NCBI GenBank assembly: GCA_951812805.1
Contig: CATOSZ010000014.1
Coordinates: 62,001-126,000 of the forward strand
Reading direction: 5' to 3'
Source of the DNA: an uncultured Alphaproteobacteria bacterium
GTDB taxonomy: Bacteria > Pseudomonadota > Alphaproteobacteria > GCA-2731375
Length of the DNA: 64,000 nt
The notes under the pieces were generated by a model. The model had not been told where the DNA came from. It saw only the letters and a list, made by a program, of their open reading frames with translations, and searched no databases. Every line of letters starts with the position of its first letter. Within the stretch, counting starts at the first letter, position 1. A program made the translations under genes and the position numbers. This document shows positions 8,187-15,681 of this stretch, one piece after another.

Positions 8187-8660
8187 TTATCCGCGCGTTC
8201 GCAACGCGCAGATCAGGGTGAAGAGCCGCCGCGCGGTCTCGAAATCCAGCTCCACCTTGCCATCGAGGCGTTGGCGCAGGATCTCCGAGCCTTCGTCGTG
8301 GAACGCCCGGCGGCCGACGTCGATCGCCTCGACGCGGCCGGGCGAGGTCGTCAGCGCCTCGTAATAGCTCTCGCAGACCATGGTGTAGTCGCGGATCACC
8401 CGGCGCAACGGCGAGAGCGAGAGCAGGATCAGCCCGACATGCACGTCGTCCGCATCGGCGATTGCGATGGCCAGTCGGTTCTCCTGCATGCCGAGGCGCA
8501 CCGCGTAGGGCCCGCCTGTATGCTCGCGCGGCTGGAAATAGTTTTCGTGCAGCAGGTCGGCGACGGCGACGTTGCGCTCCTGCTCCAGATGCGGCGTCCG
8601 GCGCGAGAGCGAACTCTCGTCCAGGGCGATGCGGGCGATACGGGCGGCGGCGCTCATCAC
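8187..8660 (-). CDS. UPF0262 family protein
   Basis: Conserved alphaproteobacterial protein of unknown function (UPF0262), 157 aa. Recognisable segments include IARIALDESSLSRRTPHLEQER, VADLLHENYFQP, and SPLRRVIRDYTMVCESYYEA. It has no signal peptide or membrane helix, so it is probably cytosolic. Its ATG overlaps the hisD stop by 4 bp (ATGA), so it is coupled to the histidine genes. Function cannot be deduced from the sequence. Confidence 0.88.
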   Translation of the reverse strand: MMSAAARIARIALDESSLSRRTPHLEQERNVAVADLLHENYFQPREHTGGPYAVRLGMQENRLAIAIADADDVHVGLILLSLSPLRRVIRDYTMVCESYYEALTTSPGRVEAIDVGRRAFHDEGSEILRQRLDGKVELDFETARRLFTLICALRTRG

Positions 8661-9967
8661 GAGGCCTCGCGCGGGCCGAGGCGGGCGGCGACGGAACGGG
8701 CATGGGCGTGCAGGCCTTCGGCCTCGGCCAGGCGCACGGCATGCAGGCCGATCTCGGCGAGCCCGTCCTCGGTGCAGCGCACCAGGCTGGTGCGCTTGAC
8801 GAACTCCAGCACCGTCAGGCCGGAGGAAAACCGGGCGCTGCGCGCCGTCGGCAGCACATGGTTCGGGCCCGCGACATAGTCGCCGATCGCCTCCGGCGTG
8901 AAGCGGCCGAGGAACACCGCGCCGGCGTTGGTCACCGCGTCCAGTAGCGCTTCTGGATCCAGCACCGCAAGTTCGAGATGTTCGGGTGCGATGGCATCGA
9001 TCAATGCGGGCGCCTCCGTTTGCAGGTCATCGACCAGGATCACCGCGCCGTGGCGCGCCCAGCTTTCGCCGGCGATCTCCGCGCGGGGCAGCTCGGCCAG
9101 GATCGCCGCGATTCGCGCCTCGACGCGTTCGGCGAAGTCGGCATCGTCGGTGATCAGGATCGACTGCGCGGCCGTGTCGTGCTCCGCCTGGCTCAGCAGG
9201 TCCCAGGCGATCCAGTCGGGATCGTTCAGGCCGTCGGCGACGACCAGGATTTCCGAGGGGCCGGCGATCATGTCGATGCCGACATGGCCGAAGACCTGGC
9301 GTTTGGCCTCGCTCACCCAGGCGTTGCCGGGGCCGACGATCTTGTCGACGGCGTCAATCGTCTCCGTGCCGTAGGCCAGCGCGGCGACCGCTTGGGCGCC
9401 GCCGATCCGGTGGATCTCCTCGATCCCGGCGATGCGGGCGGCGGCCAGCAGCAGGGGTGAGCAATCGCCGTCCGGCGTCGGCACCACCATCACCAGTCGC
9501 GGCACGCCGGCGACCCGGGCCGGCAGGGCGTTCATCAGCAGGGAGGAGGGATAGGCGGCGAGGCCGCCCGGCACATAGAGGCCGACGGCGGGAATCGGGC
9601 GCCAGCGATGGCCGAGCCGGTTGCCGCAATCGTCGTCATAAAAGTCGTCGCCCGGCAGCTGGCGGCGGTGATAGTCGTAAATACGGGCCGCTGCCGCCTC
9701 CAATGCCTGCAGCACCGAGGGCTCGGCCTTGTCCGCCGCGGTCTCGATCTCCGCCGCCGGCACTCGGCTGCCGGTCGTCGTCAGGTCGATGCGGTCGAAG
9801 CGCCGGGTGAGTTCGTGAACCGCCCCATCGCCCTCCGCCCGGACCCGGGCGATGATCGCCTCGACGTCGGCGCGCACGTCGGGTGCCTGTTCGCGCTTGG
9901 CGCCGAGCAGGGTGCGGAAGCCGGCCTCGAACCCGGCCGTGCCCGTTTGCAATCTAAGCGGCATCAA
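8657..9967 (-). CDS. hisD: Histidinol dehydrogenase
   Basis: Catalyses the last two steps of histidine synthesis (L-histidinol to histidine, NAD+ and Zn2+ dependent). The protein has 436 aa, the normal length. Motifs seen are GLYVPGGLAAYPSSLLMNA, DKIVGPGNAWVSEAKRQVFG, DMIAGPSEILVVAD, the zinc-site region LLSQAEHDTAAQS, and the catalytic Glu-His pair in IAPEHLEL. The start region overlaps the end of hisG by 14 bp, indicating one operon. Confidence 0.96.
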   Translation of the reverse strand: MMPLRLQTGTAGFEAGFRTLLGAKREQAPDVRADVEAIIARVRAEGDGAVHELTRRFDRIDLTTTGSRVPAAEIETAADKAEPSVLQALEAAAARIYDYHRRQLPGDDFYDDDCGNRLGHRWRPIPAVGLYVPGGLAAYPSSLLMNALPARVAGVPRLVMVVPTPDGDCSPLLLAAARIAGIEEIHRIGGAQAVAALAYGTETIDAVDKIVGPGNAWVSEAKRQVFGHVGIDMIAGPSEILVVADGLNDPDWIAWDLLSQAEHDTAAQSILITDDADFAERVEARIAAILAELPRAEIAGESWARHGAVILVDDLQTEAPALIDAIAPEHLELAVLDPEALLDAVTNAGAVFLGRFTPEAIGDYVAGPNHVLPTARSARFSSGLTVLEFVKRTSLVRCTEDGLAEIGLHAVRLAEAEGLHAHARSVAARLGPREAS

Positions 9968-10616
9968 GGGCCGCCTCGAACCGGTCGACCAGGGCGCCGA
10001 GCCGGCCCGGTCGGGTCTTCATCGCCGCCCGGTTGACGATCAGCCGCGAGCTGATCCGCGCGATTTCCTCGATCTCCACCAGGCCGTTGGCGCGCAGCGT
10101 GTCGCCGCTGGAGACCAGGTCGACGATGCGCCGGCAGAGCCCGAGGGAGGGGGCGAGTTCCATGGCGCCCGAAAGCGAGATGCATTCCGCCTGCACGCCG
10201 CGCGCGGCGAAGTGGCGGCGGGTCAGTCGCGGATACTTCGTGGCGATGCGCACATGGCTCCAGGTCCGGGGATCGTCGGTCAACGCGAGGTCCTGCGGGG
10301 CCGCGACCGCAAGGCGGCAATGGCCGATGTCGAGGTCGAGGGGGGCGTAGATCTCCGGATAGTCGAATTCCATCAACACGTCGTTGCCCGCCACGCCGAG
10401 CTGCGCGCCGCCGAAGGCGACGAAGGTGGCGACATCGAAGGAGCGGACGCGGACGATCTCGACGCCGGGCTCCGCGCAGGCAAAGCGTAGCTGGCGGGCG
10501 CCGCCGTCGTCGAAGGCGGCTTCCGGCTCCACACCCGCCGCGTCGAGCAGCGGGCGCAACTCCTTTAGGATGCGGCCCTTGGGCACGGCGATGACGATGG
10601 GTTCGTTGGCGTCCAT
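9954..10616 (-). CDS. hisG: ATP phosphoribosyltransferase, short form
   Basis: First enzyme of histidine synthesis (ATP + PRPP to phosphoribosyl-ATP). Starting at MDANEPIVIAVPKGRIL it has 220 aa. Motifs are FVAFGGAQLGVAGNDVL, IATKYPRLTRRHF, ISLSGAMELAPSLGL and the PRPP loop region IVDLVSSGDTLRANGL. The protein ends soon after the catalytic domain, with no regulatory ACT-like domain, so it is the HisG(S) form that normally needs HisZ for activity and feedback control. No hisZ is present in this window. The ATG at 10616 is chosen because the ORF upstream has no homology. Confidence 0.94.
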   Translation of the reverse strand: MDANEPIVIAVPKGRILKELRPLLDAAGVEPEAAFDDGGARQLRFACAEPGVEIVRVRSFDVATFVAFGGAQLGVAGNDVLMEFDYPEIYAPLDLDIGHCRLAVAAPQDLALTDDPRTWSHVRIATKYPRLTRRHFAARGVQAECISLSGAMELAPSLGLCRRIVDLVSSGDTLRANGLVEIEEIARISSRLIVNRAAMKTRPGRLGALVDRFEAALDAA

Positions 10617-10648
10617 GGCGGTCTTGAAGTTCCCCGGGGGACTGTTCT

Positions 10649-11095
10649 CTAGGCGTCCTGTTCGAGCTTGTGGTCGGGCCGGTTCGGCGTCGGCCAGGAG
10701 TTGCCGGTATCGGTCATGATGGCTTCGAGCCGTTCGGCACGGACCCGCAGGCGGCCGCCGCCGCCGAACTCCAGGGTGACCTCGATACCGTTTCCGTCCG
10801 TTTCGCCGGTGAGGGCCAGCAGCGGGATCAGGCCCAGGCGGTGTTCCTGGTCGACCCCCTGCGTCGCCACCCCCTGGACCGCCTCGAAATGCAGACCGGT
10901 GCGGATGCGCAGGCCTTCGACCTCGGGGTCGGGGTCCACCGCTTCCCACATGAAGCGGGAAAGCATAACGACGAAGCGATTCTCGTCAGCGACGAAAGCC
11001 ATGTCCGAAACGCAGGTCAGCGCGTCCTGCAGGCAGGCGGATATCACCGCCAGGTCGTCCAGGCTCTCCGCGCGGAGTTTCAGTTTCTCGCTCAT
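10649..11095 (-). CDS. DUF2948 family protein
   Basis: Conserved alphaproteobacterial protein of unknown function (DUF2948), 148 aa. It begins MSEKLKLRAESLDDLAVISACLQDAL and contains FVVMLSRFMWE and RVRAERLEAIMTDTG. No membrane or secretion signal is seen. It lies between murA and hisG, a position often reported for this family. It starts 8 bp after the murA stop, so it is likely cotranscribed. Confidence 0.86.
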   Translation of the reverse strand: MSEKLKLRAESLDDLAVISACLQDALTCVSDMAFVADENRFVVMLSRFMWEAVDPDPEVEGLRIRTGLHFEAVQGVATQGVDQEHRLGLIPLLALTGETDGNGIEVTLEFGGGGRLRVRAERLEAIMTDTGNSWPTPNRPDHKLEQDA

Positions 11096-11103
11096 GTCCG
11101 CAT

Positions 11104-12378
11104 CTACTCCGGCACCCGCTCGATCTCGGCACCGCAGGCCGCGAGCTTGGCCTCCAGCCGTTCATAGCCGCGGTCGAGATGATAGATGCGGTTGACCCGG
11201 GTTTCACCCTCCGCGCCCAGGCCGGCCAGCACGAGGGAGACGGACGCGCGCAGATCCGTCGCCATCACCGGCGCGCCGGAGAGGCGCGGGACGCCGCGGA
11301 CCAGGGCGGTGCTGCCCTTGACGAGGATATCCGCGCCCATGCGGCGCAATTCCTGCACATGCATGAAACGATTCTCGAAGATCGTCTCGGTGATTGCCGC
11401 GGCGCCCTCGGCCGTGGTCATCAGCGACATAATCTGGGCCTGCATGTCGGTCGGGAATCCCGGATAGGGTTGCGTGGTCACATCCACGCCCTTGAGGCTG
11501 GCCCCATTGCGCCAGACCCTGAGGTCGTCGCCGTGCTGCTCGAGCCCGACGCCGGCATCGAGCAGGACGCCCGCGGTCGCCTCGATCAGGTCCAGGCGTC
11601 CGCCGGCGAGATCGACGGCGCCGCCGGTGACGGCAACGGCGGCGGCATAGGTCGCGCATTCGATGCGATCGGGGAGGACGTGATGCTCGGCCGCGCCCAA
11701 CGCCTCGACGCCGTCGACGGTCAAAAGATCGCTGCCGATGCCGTCGATTCGCGCGCCCATCGCAACCAGGCAATTGGCGAGATCGGTGATCTCCGGCTCG
11801 CGCGCGGCGTTCTCCAGCACGGTCTGCCCGCGCGCCAGCGTCGCCGCCATCAACAGGTTCTCCGTGGCGCCGACGGAAACGCTCGGAAAGCGGATCGTCG
11901 CGCCGATGAGGCCGTCCGGCGCCCGGGCGGCGACGTAGCCGTCGGCGAGATCGATCTCCGCGCCCATGCGGCGCAGCCCGTCGATATGCAGGTCGACGGG
12001 TCGGCTGCCGATCGCACAGCCGCCGGGCAGCGAAACCCGCGCGCGGTGCCAGCGGGCCAGCAGCGGGCCCAGCACCAGGATCGAGGCGCGCATCTTGCGG
12101 ACGATGTCATAGGGTGCGGTATCATCGGCGAGCGTGGGCGTGCGCAGGATCGCGGTCCGGCCGGCTTCGCCGTTCTCCGCCAGGTCGATCTCCACGCCGT
12201 GGCCGGCCAGCAGCTGCAGCATGGTCTCGATATCGGCGAGGCGCGGCAGATTGCCGAGCATCAGCGGACGGTCCGTCAGCAGCCCGGCCGCCAGCAGCGG
12301 TAGGGCGGCGTTCTTGGCCCCGCTGATCCGGATCCGCCCTTCGAGCGGCCGGCCACCGATGATGCGAATACTGTCCAT
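11104..12378 (-). CDS. murA: UDP-N-acetylglucosamine 1-carboxyvinyltransferase
   Basis: First committed step of peptidoglycan synthesis: transfers enolpyruvate from PEP to UDP-GlcNAc in the cytoplasm. The 424-aa protein starts MDSIRIIGGRPLEGRIRISG and has the conserved SGAKNAALPLLAA. The loop GGCAIGSRPVDLH carries the catalytic cysteine that fosfomycin modifies. EITDLANCLVAMGA and the C-terminal segment DLRASVSLVLAGL are also typical. The upstream ATG at 12447 would add 23 unlike residues; the ATG at 12378 has GGCGAG nearby and fits the family start. Confidence 0.96.
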   Translation of the reverse strand: MDSIRIIGGRPLEGRIRISGAKNAALPLLAAGLLTDRPLMLGNLPRLADIETMLQLLAGHGVEIDLAENGEAGRTAILRTPTLADDTAPYDIVRKMRASILVLGPLLARWHRARVSLPGGCAIGSRPVDLHIDGLRRMGAEIDLADGYVAARAPDGLIGATIRFPSVSVGATENLLMAATLARGQTVLENAAREPEITDLANCLVAMGARIDGIGSDLLTVDGVEALGAAEHHVLPDRIECATYAAAVAVTGGAVDLAGGRLDLIEATAGVLLDAGVGLEQHGDDLRVWRNGASLKGVDVTTQPYPGFPTDMQAQIMSLMTTAEGAAAITETIFENRFMHVQELRRMGADILVKGSTALVRGVPRLSGAPVMATDLRASVSLVLAGLGAEGETRVNRIYHLDRGYERLEAKLAACGAEIERVPE

Positions 12379-12472
12379 GATCTCGCCGGATCGGCTGTCG
12401 CCGAAGATGTCACCTGTCCGCGCTCTATACTCCCGCGACGTGGGCAAAGGGAAGGGGGCGGACGGAATTGCC

Positions 12473-13084
12473 TCAATCCCGCGCGAAGGCCGCCCGGGCG
12501 AGTTCCGCCAGTTCCTCGGGCGGCACGTCGCGAATATGCCGGGCGAGCGACCAGGACTGGCCGAACGGATCGGTCAGCCGGGCATAGCGCGCGCCCCAGA
12601 ACATGTCGTCGGGCGGCATGTCGCCCCGCGCGCCCGCCGCCAGCGCCGTGTCATAAAGCGAATCGACGTCGACCTCGTGCAGGTGAACGGTGACCGCGGC
12701 GGGACGCGAGGGGTCGGGTCCCAGCGCGCCGGAATCCGGGTTCTCGTCGCAGAGATAGATCGGTTGCCCCAGGATCCGCAGCTCCGCATGCATGACCAGG
12801 TCGCTGTCGGGAATATCGAGGGCGTAAACGACCTCGGCGCCGAAGGCGCGCTGGTAGAAATCCATCGCCCGCCGCGCGCCCTTGACGGTCAGGTGCGGCA
12901 CGATGGTGGCCTGTGCTGTGGTCATCGCGCTGGCGTCCCCCTTGTCGGTCTCGGTGGCACTATCGCCCGCAATTGTGGCGGCAATCGGGTCGTCCGCCGC
13001 CCGGGCGCGGTCCTGGGTCTTGCGGCGGGCAAGGTTGGCGCGCAGCCCCGCCGCCTGCCGTGTCCGTCGGTCCTTGTCGCTCAT
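12473..13084 (-). CDS. VOC (glyoxalase/PhnB-like) protein with a basic N-terminal extension
   Basis: The C-terminal 150 residues (from MTTAQATIVPHLTVKG, codon at 12925) are a VOC/PhnB-type metal-binding fold with repeated beta-alpha-beta-beta-beta units: VVYALDIPDSDLVMHAELRI, LTDPFGQSWSLARH. The function is unknown. The same open frame begins 53 codons earlier at an ATG (13084) that overlaps the glpD stop as ATGA and is preceded by GAGAGTGG. That start adds a basic segment (MSDKDRRTRQAAGLRANLARRK) resembling small stand-alone alphaproteobacterial proteins. I annotate the long form because of the overlap and the ribosome-binding site. The short form from 12925, preceded by GGGGAC, remains possible. 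Confidence 0.7.
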   Translation of the reverse strand: MSDKDRRTRQAAGLRANLARRKTQDRARAADDPIAATIAGDSATETDKGDASAMTTAQATIVPHLTVKGARRAMDFYQRAFGAEVVYALDIPDSDLVMHAELRILGQPIYLCDENPDSGALGPDPSRPAAVTVHLHEVDVDSLYDTALAAGARGDMPPDDMFWGARYARLTDPFGQSWSLARHIRDVPPEELAELARAAFARD

Positions 13085-14610
13085 CTGCCACTCTCGTCGA
13101 TCCGGGGAAGGCGATAATACCTGTCGATGCGCCGCAAGGTCAGTGCCGTCTGCCGGTCGACCTCCGCCGCATTCCAGCCAAGGTGTGCCGCCACCGCCTC
13201 GCCGGCGCGGCGGACCGTGGCCTCGTCCAGGGCATGGCGGTAGCCGACGCCGGTGCGGGCAAAGAGAATGTCGGCGAGATCGCGGGCATGCTCCGCCACC
13301 GCCGCCTGGCCGAGATGGGTGAGGCGGGTGGTCTCGTCGCCGGCGACCAGGGCCGGGGCGTTTGCATTGTCCGCCGGCAGGCGCGGGCGGTAGTCCGGCG
13401 TTTGCGGTGGACGGCTGGGCGCCAGCCGCCGTGCGACCGCGGACGTCAGCTCGCGCCCGGCGGACCGATGGCTCATCACCGGCCCGGCGGTCATCGCCAG
13501 CACGCCCGGCAGGCCGTCGGCGGCGAGGTCGTGGATCTCCCGGCTGCGGTTGCCCTTGGGGTGGGCGGGATCCTCCGTCAGGGGGCGCACGCCGGCCCAG
13601 CCATGGACGATATCGGCTTCGTCCAGCTTCAGACCGGGCAGCGCGTGGCGCGTCTCGGCCAGCAGGAAGGCGACGTCGTCCGCGTCGACGCGGATGTCGT
13701 CCGGATCCCCGGTATAAATCGTCTCCGTCGGGCCGATGTGGTGCAGGCCGCCCTGGCTCGGCAGGCAGTAGTGCGGCTCGCCCAGGCTGTTGACGGTGGC
13801 GATGCCGTGGCCTTGGAACGCCTCGGGGAGGCGGACCGCGATATGGGCGCCCTTGGTGCCGAGGACCAGACGCCGTGCCGACGGTTCGGCGCGCCGGTTG
13901 ACGGAATCGATCCACAGGCCGGCCATGTTCAGCACCAGGGATGCCGTCACCTGGGCGTCGCCGTCGGCGCCGTGCAGACCGATCTGCCAAACGCCGTCGC
14001 CGTCGCGGGCGACCAGCCGGGCCTCCGTATGGTTGCGCACGGTAGCACCCATCCGTTCGGCGTCGAGGATGGCGTCGATGCAGAACCGTTCCGGCCAGTC
14101 AAACATGTATTCACGGAAGCTGGCGACGGAATGCAGGCGATCGCCGCCGCCCATGGGCTCGACGAACGGCAGCGACGCCTGCGCTTCGGCCGCGGACAGG
14201 CGGCGATAGTCGAGCGGCACGCCGGGCGGGCCGAGCCGGGCGAGAATGCGGAAGCCGAGGTCCAGGTGCCAGGGCCGGTAGGGTCCCTGGCGCCAGATTG
14301 GGAACGAAAGCGTATAGGGCGTCAGCCGCGCGGCGGAGTCGCCTGCCAGTTCCGCCCGCGTCTCCATCGAGGCTCGTGCCATGGCCAGGGCCGTTCGCAG
14401 GCGGGCCGGATGGAACAGGAAATCGCGCAAGGGCCGCGGCGTCTCGAAGTAGCGCAAGCCGCAATGCAGCATCCGCGTCGAACGGCCGCTCGCCCCGCCG
14501 GCGAAGTCGTCCTTCTCGGCCAACAGCACGGCGTAGCCCGCAGCGGCCAGTTCACGCGCGGCGCTCGCCCCGTTGATGCCGCCGCCGATGACGACGACGT
14601 CGAAGCGGCC
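13081..14610 (-). CDS. glpD: GlpD-like FAD-dependent glycerol-3-phosphate dehydrogenase; 5' end unresolved
   Basis: FAD-dependent dehydrogenase of the GlpD family. The N-terminal dinucleotide-binding motif (VVVIGGGINGASAARELAAAG) is encoded from about 14604. FAD/DAO segments follow (GGASGRSTRMLHCGLRYF, LVLNMAGLWID), and the C-terminal DAO_C-type domain ends near RRIDRYYRLPRI. No ATG, GTG or TTG occurs in this frame between the in-frame stop inside the upstream gene and a GTG at 14529, and that GTG would delete the Rossmann motif. The frame is continuous with the end of the upstream gene through a +1 shift at CCC-UGA (14651–14656). The given right-hand coordinate marks where coding similarity begins, not a start codon. 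Confidence 0.82.
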   Translation of the reverse strand, partial: GRFDVVVIGGGINGASAARELAAAGYAVLLAEKDDFAGGASGRSTRMLHCGLRYFETPRPLRDFLFHPARLRTALAMARASMETRAELAGDSAARLTPYTLSFPIWRQGPYRPWHLDLGFRILARLGPPGVPLDYRRLSAAEAQASLPFVEPMGGGDRLHSVASFREYMFDWPERFCIDAILDAERMGATVRNHTEARLVARDGDGVWQIGLHGADGDAQVTASLVLNMAGLWIDSVNRRAEPSARRLVLGTKGAHIAVRLPEAFQGHGIATVNSLGEPHYCLPSQGGLHHIGPTETIYTGDPDDIRVDADDVAFLLAETRHALPGLKLDEADIVHGWAGVRPLTEDPAHPKGNRSREIHDLAADGLPGVLAMTAGPVMSHRSAGRELTSAVARRLAPSRPPQTPDYRPRLPADNANAPALVAGDETTRLTHLGQAAVAEHARDLADILFARTGVGYRHALDEATVRRAGEAVAAHLGWNAAEVDRQTALTLRRIDRYYRLPRIDESGR

Positions 14611-14650
14611 GCCGTCGAGGTCGCCGGTCGTCGTCGCGCTGTCCGCCGCC

Positions 14651-15667
14651 TCAGGGATCGACCCGAACTCCGTCGATCTCGATTTCGATGCCCTCGGAAA
14701 CCAGGTCGATATGCCGGTTCGCCCGGATGGTGCCGCCGTAGGTCGCCGCCGCGCGCCAGCCGATCAGGTGATTGTCGCCGAGCGCGATGTGTGCCGTGCC
14801 GAGGCGGAACTTGTTCTCGACATGGCCGATGGCGCGCGCTTGCGGATTGGTGCCGAGGCCGAGTTCGCCGAGCTGTCGTACCTCCGGACCGCCGGAGGCG
14901 TCCAGGACCCGTTCCAGACGCCTGGCCGCCTGTTCGCCCTCGATGCTCGTCAATCGTCCGGCGGCGAAGTGCAAGCGGATGGGATCCTCCAACAGGCCGA
15001 GCTGCGGGCCCGCGCCGTCGAGATAGACGACCTGGCCGTAGCCGTCGGCGACGAAGACGCCTTCGGCCGTGTCCTCCTCGGGCGACGACATGGCTTCACC
15101 GCTGGGGAACGAGCCGAAGCCCGTGTCGCTCTCCGCATGACCGGTGAGCGGCAGGCACGGCCGGCAGATACCGACGGTGAGATCGGTGCCGTTGGCCGAG
15201 GTGATGCGGACCTTGCGGGCGCCGGAGACCCGCTGGGCGAGCGCCCGGGTCCGGGTGCGCAAGGCAAGTGGATCGGCGAGCGCGGCGCCCCGGGAAAAGT
15301 CTTCCGGCGGCGCGTTGTTGATCAGCACCTGGCGCTTGCCGGCGGCGAACAGTGCGGTGCTCAGGTCGTCATAGGCGCGGGGAAAGCGCAGGCTGGTGGC
15401 GACGATGGTGAGATCGGCCCGCTCGACCGCCGCGATGACGGGGGCGGGATGGCGGAAGTCGGCCATCTCCGCCGGCCCGGCGATCGTCGCCACGGTGGTG
15501 CTGCCGGCGCCGGCCCGGCCGCAGGCGAGCACCAGGCCCTCGATGATCTCGGGATACTGGTCCGAGCTGGCGACGATCAATACCTCCTCGCCGGTGGCGA
15601 CGTTGTCGTCCGCCAGGTTGGCGCAGGCCCGGGCCAGTTCGTGGGCGGCAAGCATCATGGTCGGCAT
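14651..15667 (-). CDS. M29 aminopeptidase / NicX-like metalloenzyme
   Basis: Resembles the family joining M29 leucyl aminopeptidases (aminopeptidase T) and 2,5-dihydroxypyridine 5,6-dioxygenase NicX. Key segments with possible metal ligands are GSFPSGEAMSSPEEDTAEG, LGELGLGTNPQARAIGHVENK and LGTAHIALGDN. The 338-aa length fits either. It sits directly after an unknown gene and a complete peptide ABC transporter, which favours peptide or amide processing, but no nicotinate genes or other test of substrate is present. Its last codons, GAT CCC TGA, lie at the junction with the glpD frame. Confidence 0.72.
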   Translation of the reverse strand: MPTMMLAAHELARACANLADDNVATGEEVLIVASSDQYPEIIEGLVLACGRAGAGSTTVATIAGPAEMADFRHPAPVIAAVERADLTIVATSLRFPRAYDDLSTALFAAGKRQVLINNAPPEDFSRGAALADPLALRTRTRALAQRVSGARKVRITSANGTDLTVGICRPCLPLTGHAESDTGFGSFPSGEAMSSPEEDTAEGVFVADGYGQVVYLDGAGPQLGLLEDPIRLHFAAGRLTSIEGEQAARRLERVLDASGGPEVRQLGELGLGTNPQARAIGHVENKFRLGTAHIALGDNHLIGWRAAATYGGTIRANRHIDLVSEGIEIEIDGVRVDP

Positions 15668-15681
15668 TCGCGGTCTCCGTT

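Noticed and set aside
14527..14529. GTG as the start codon of the GlpD-like gene
   Set aside because: It would remove the conserved FAD-binding GGGINGASAARELAAAG segment encoded just upstream in the same frame.
12913..15147. A 744-codon plus-strand open frame
   Set aside because: It is antisense to the GlpD-like, M29-like and VOC genes, which have clear motifs; its own translation is Arg/Pro-rich with no motif.
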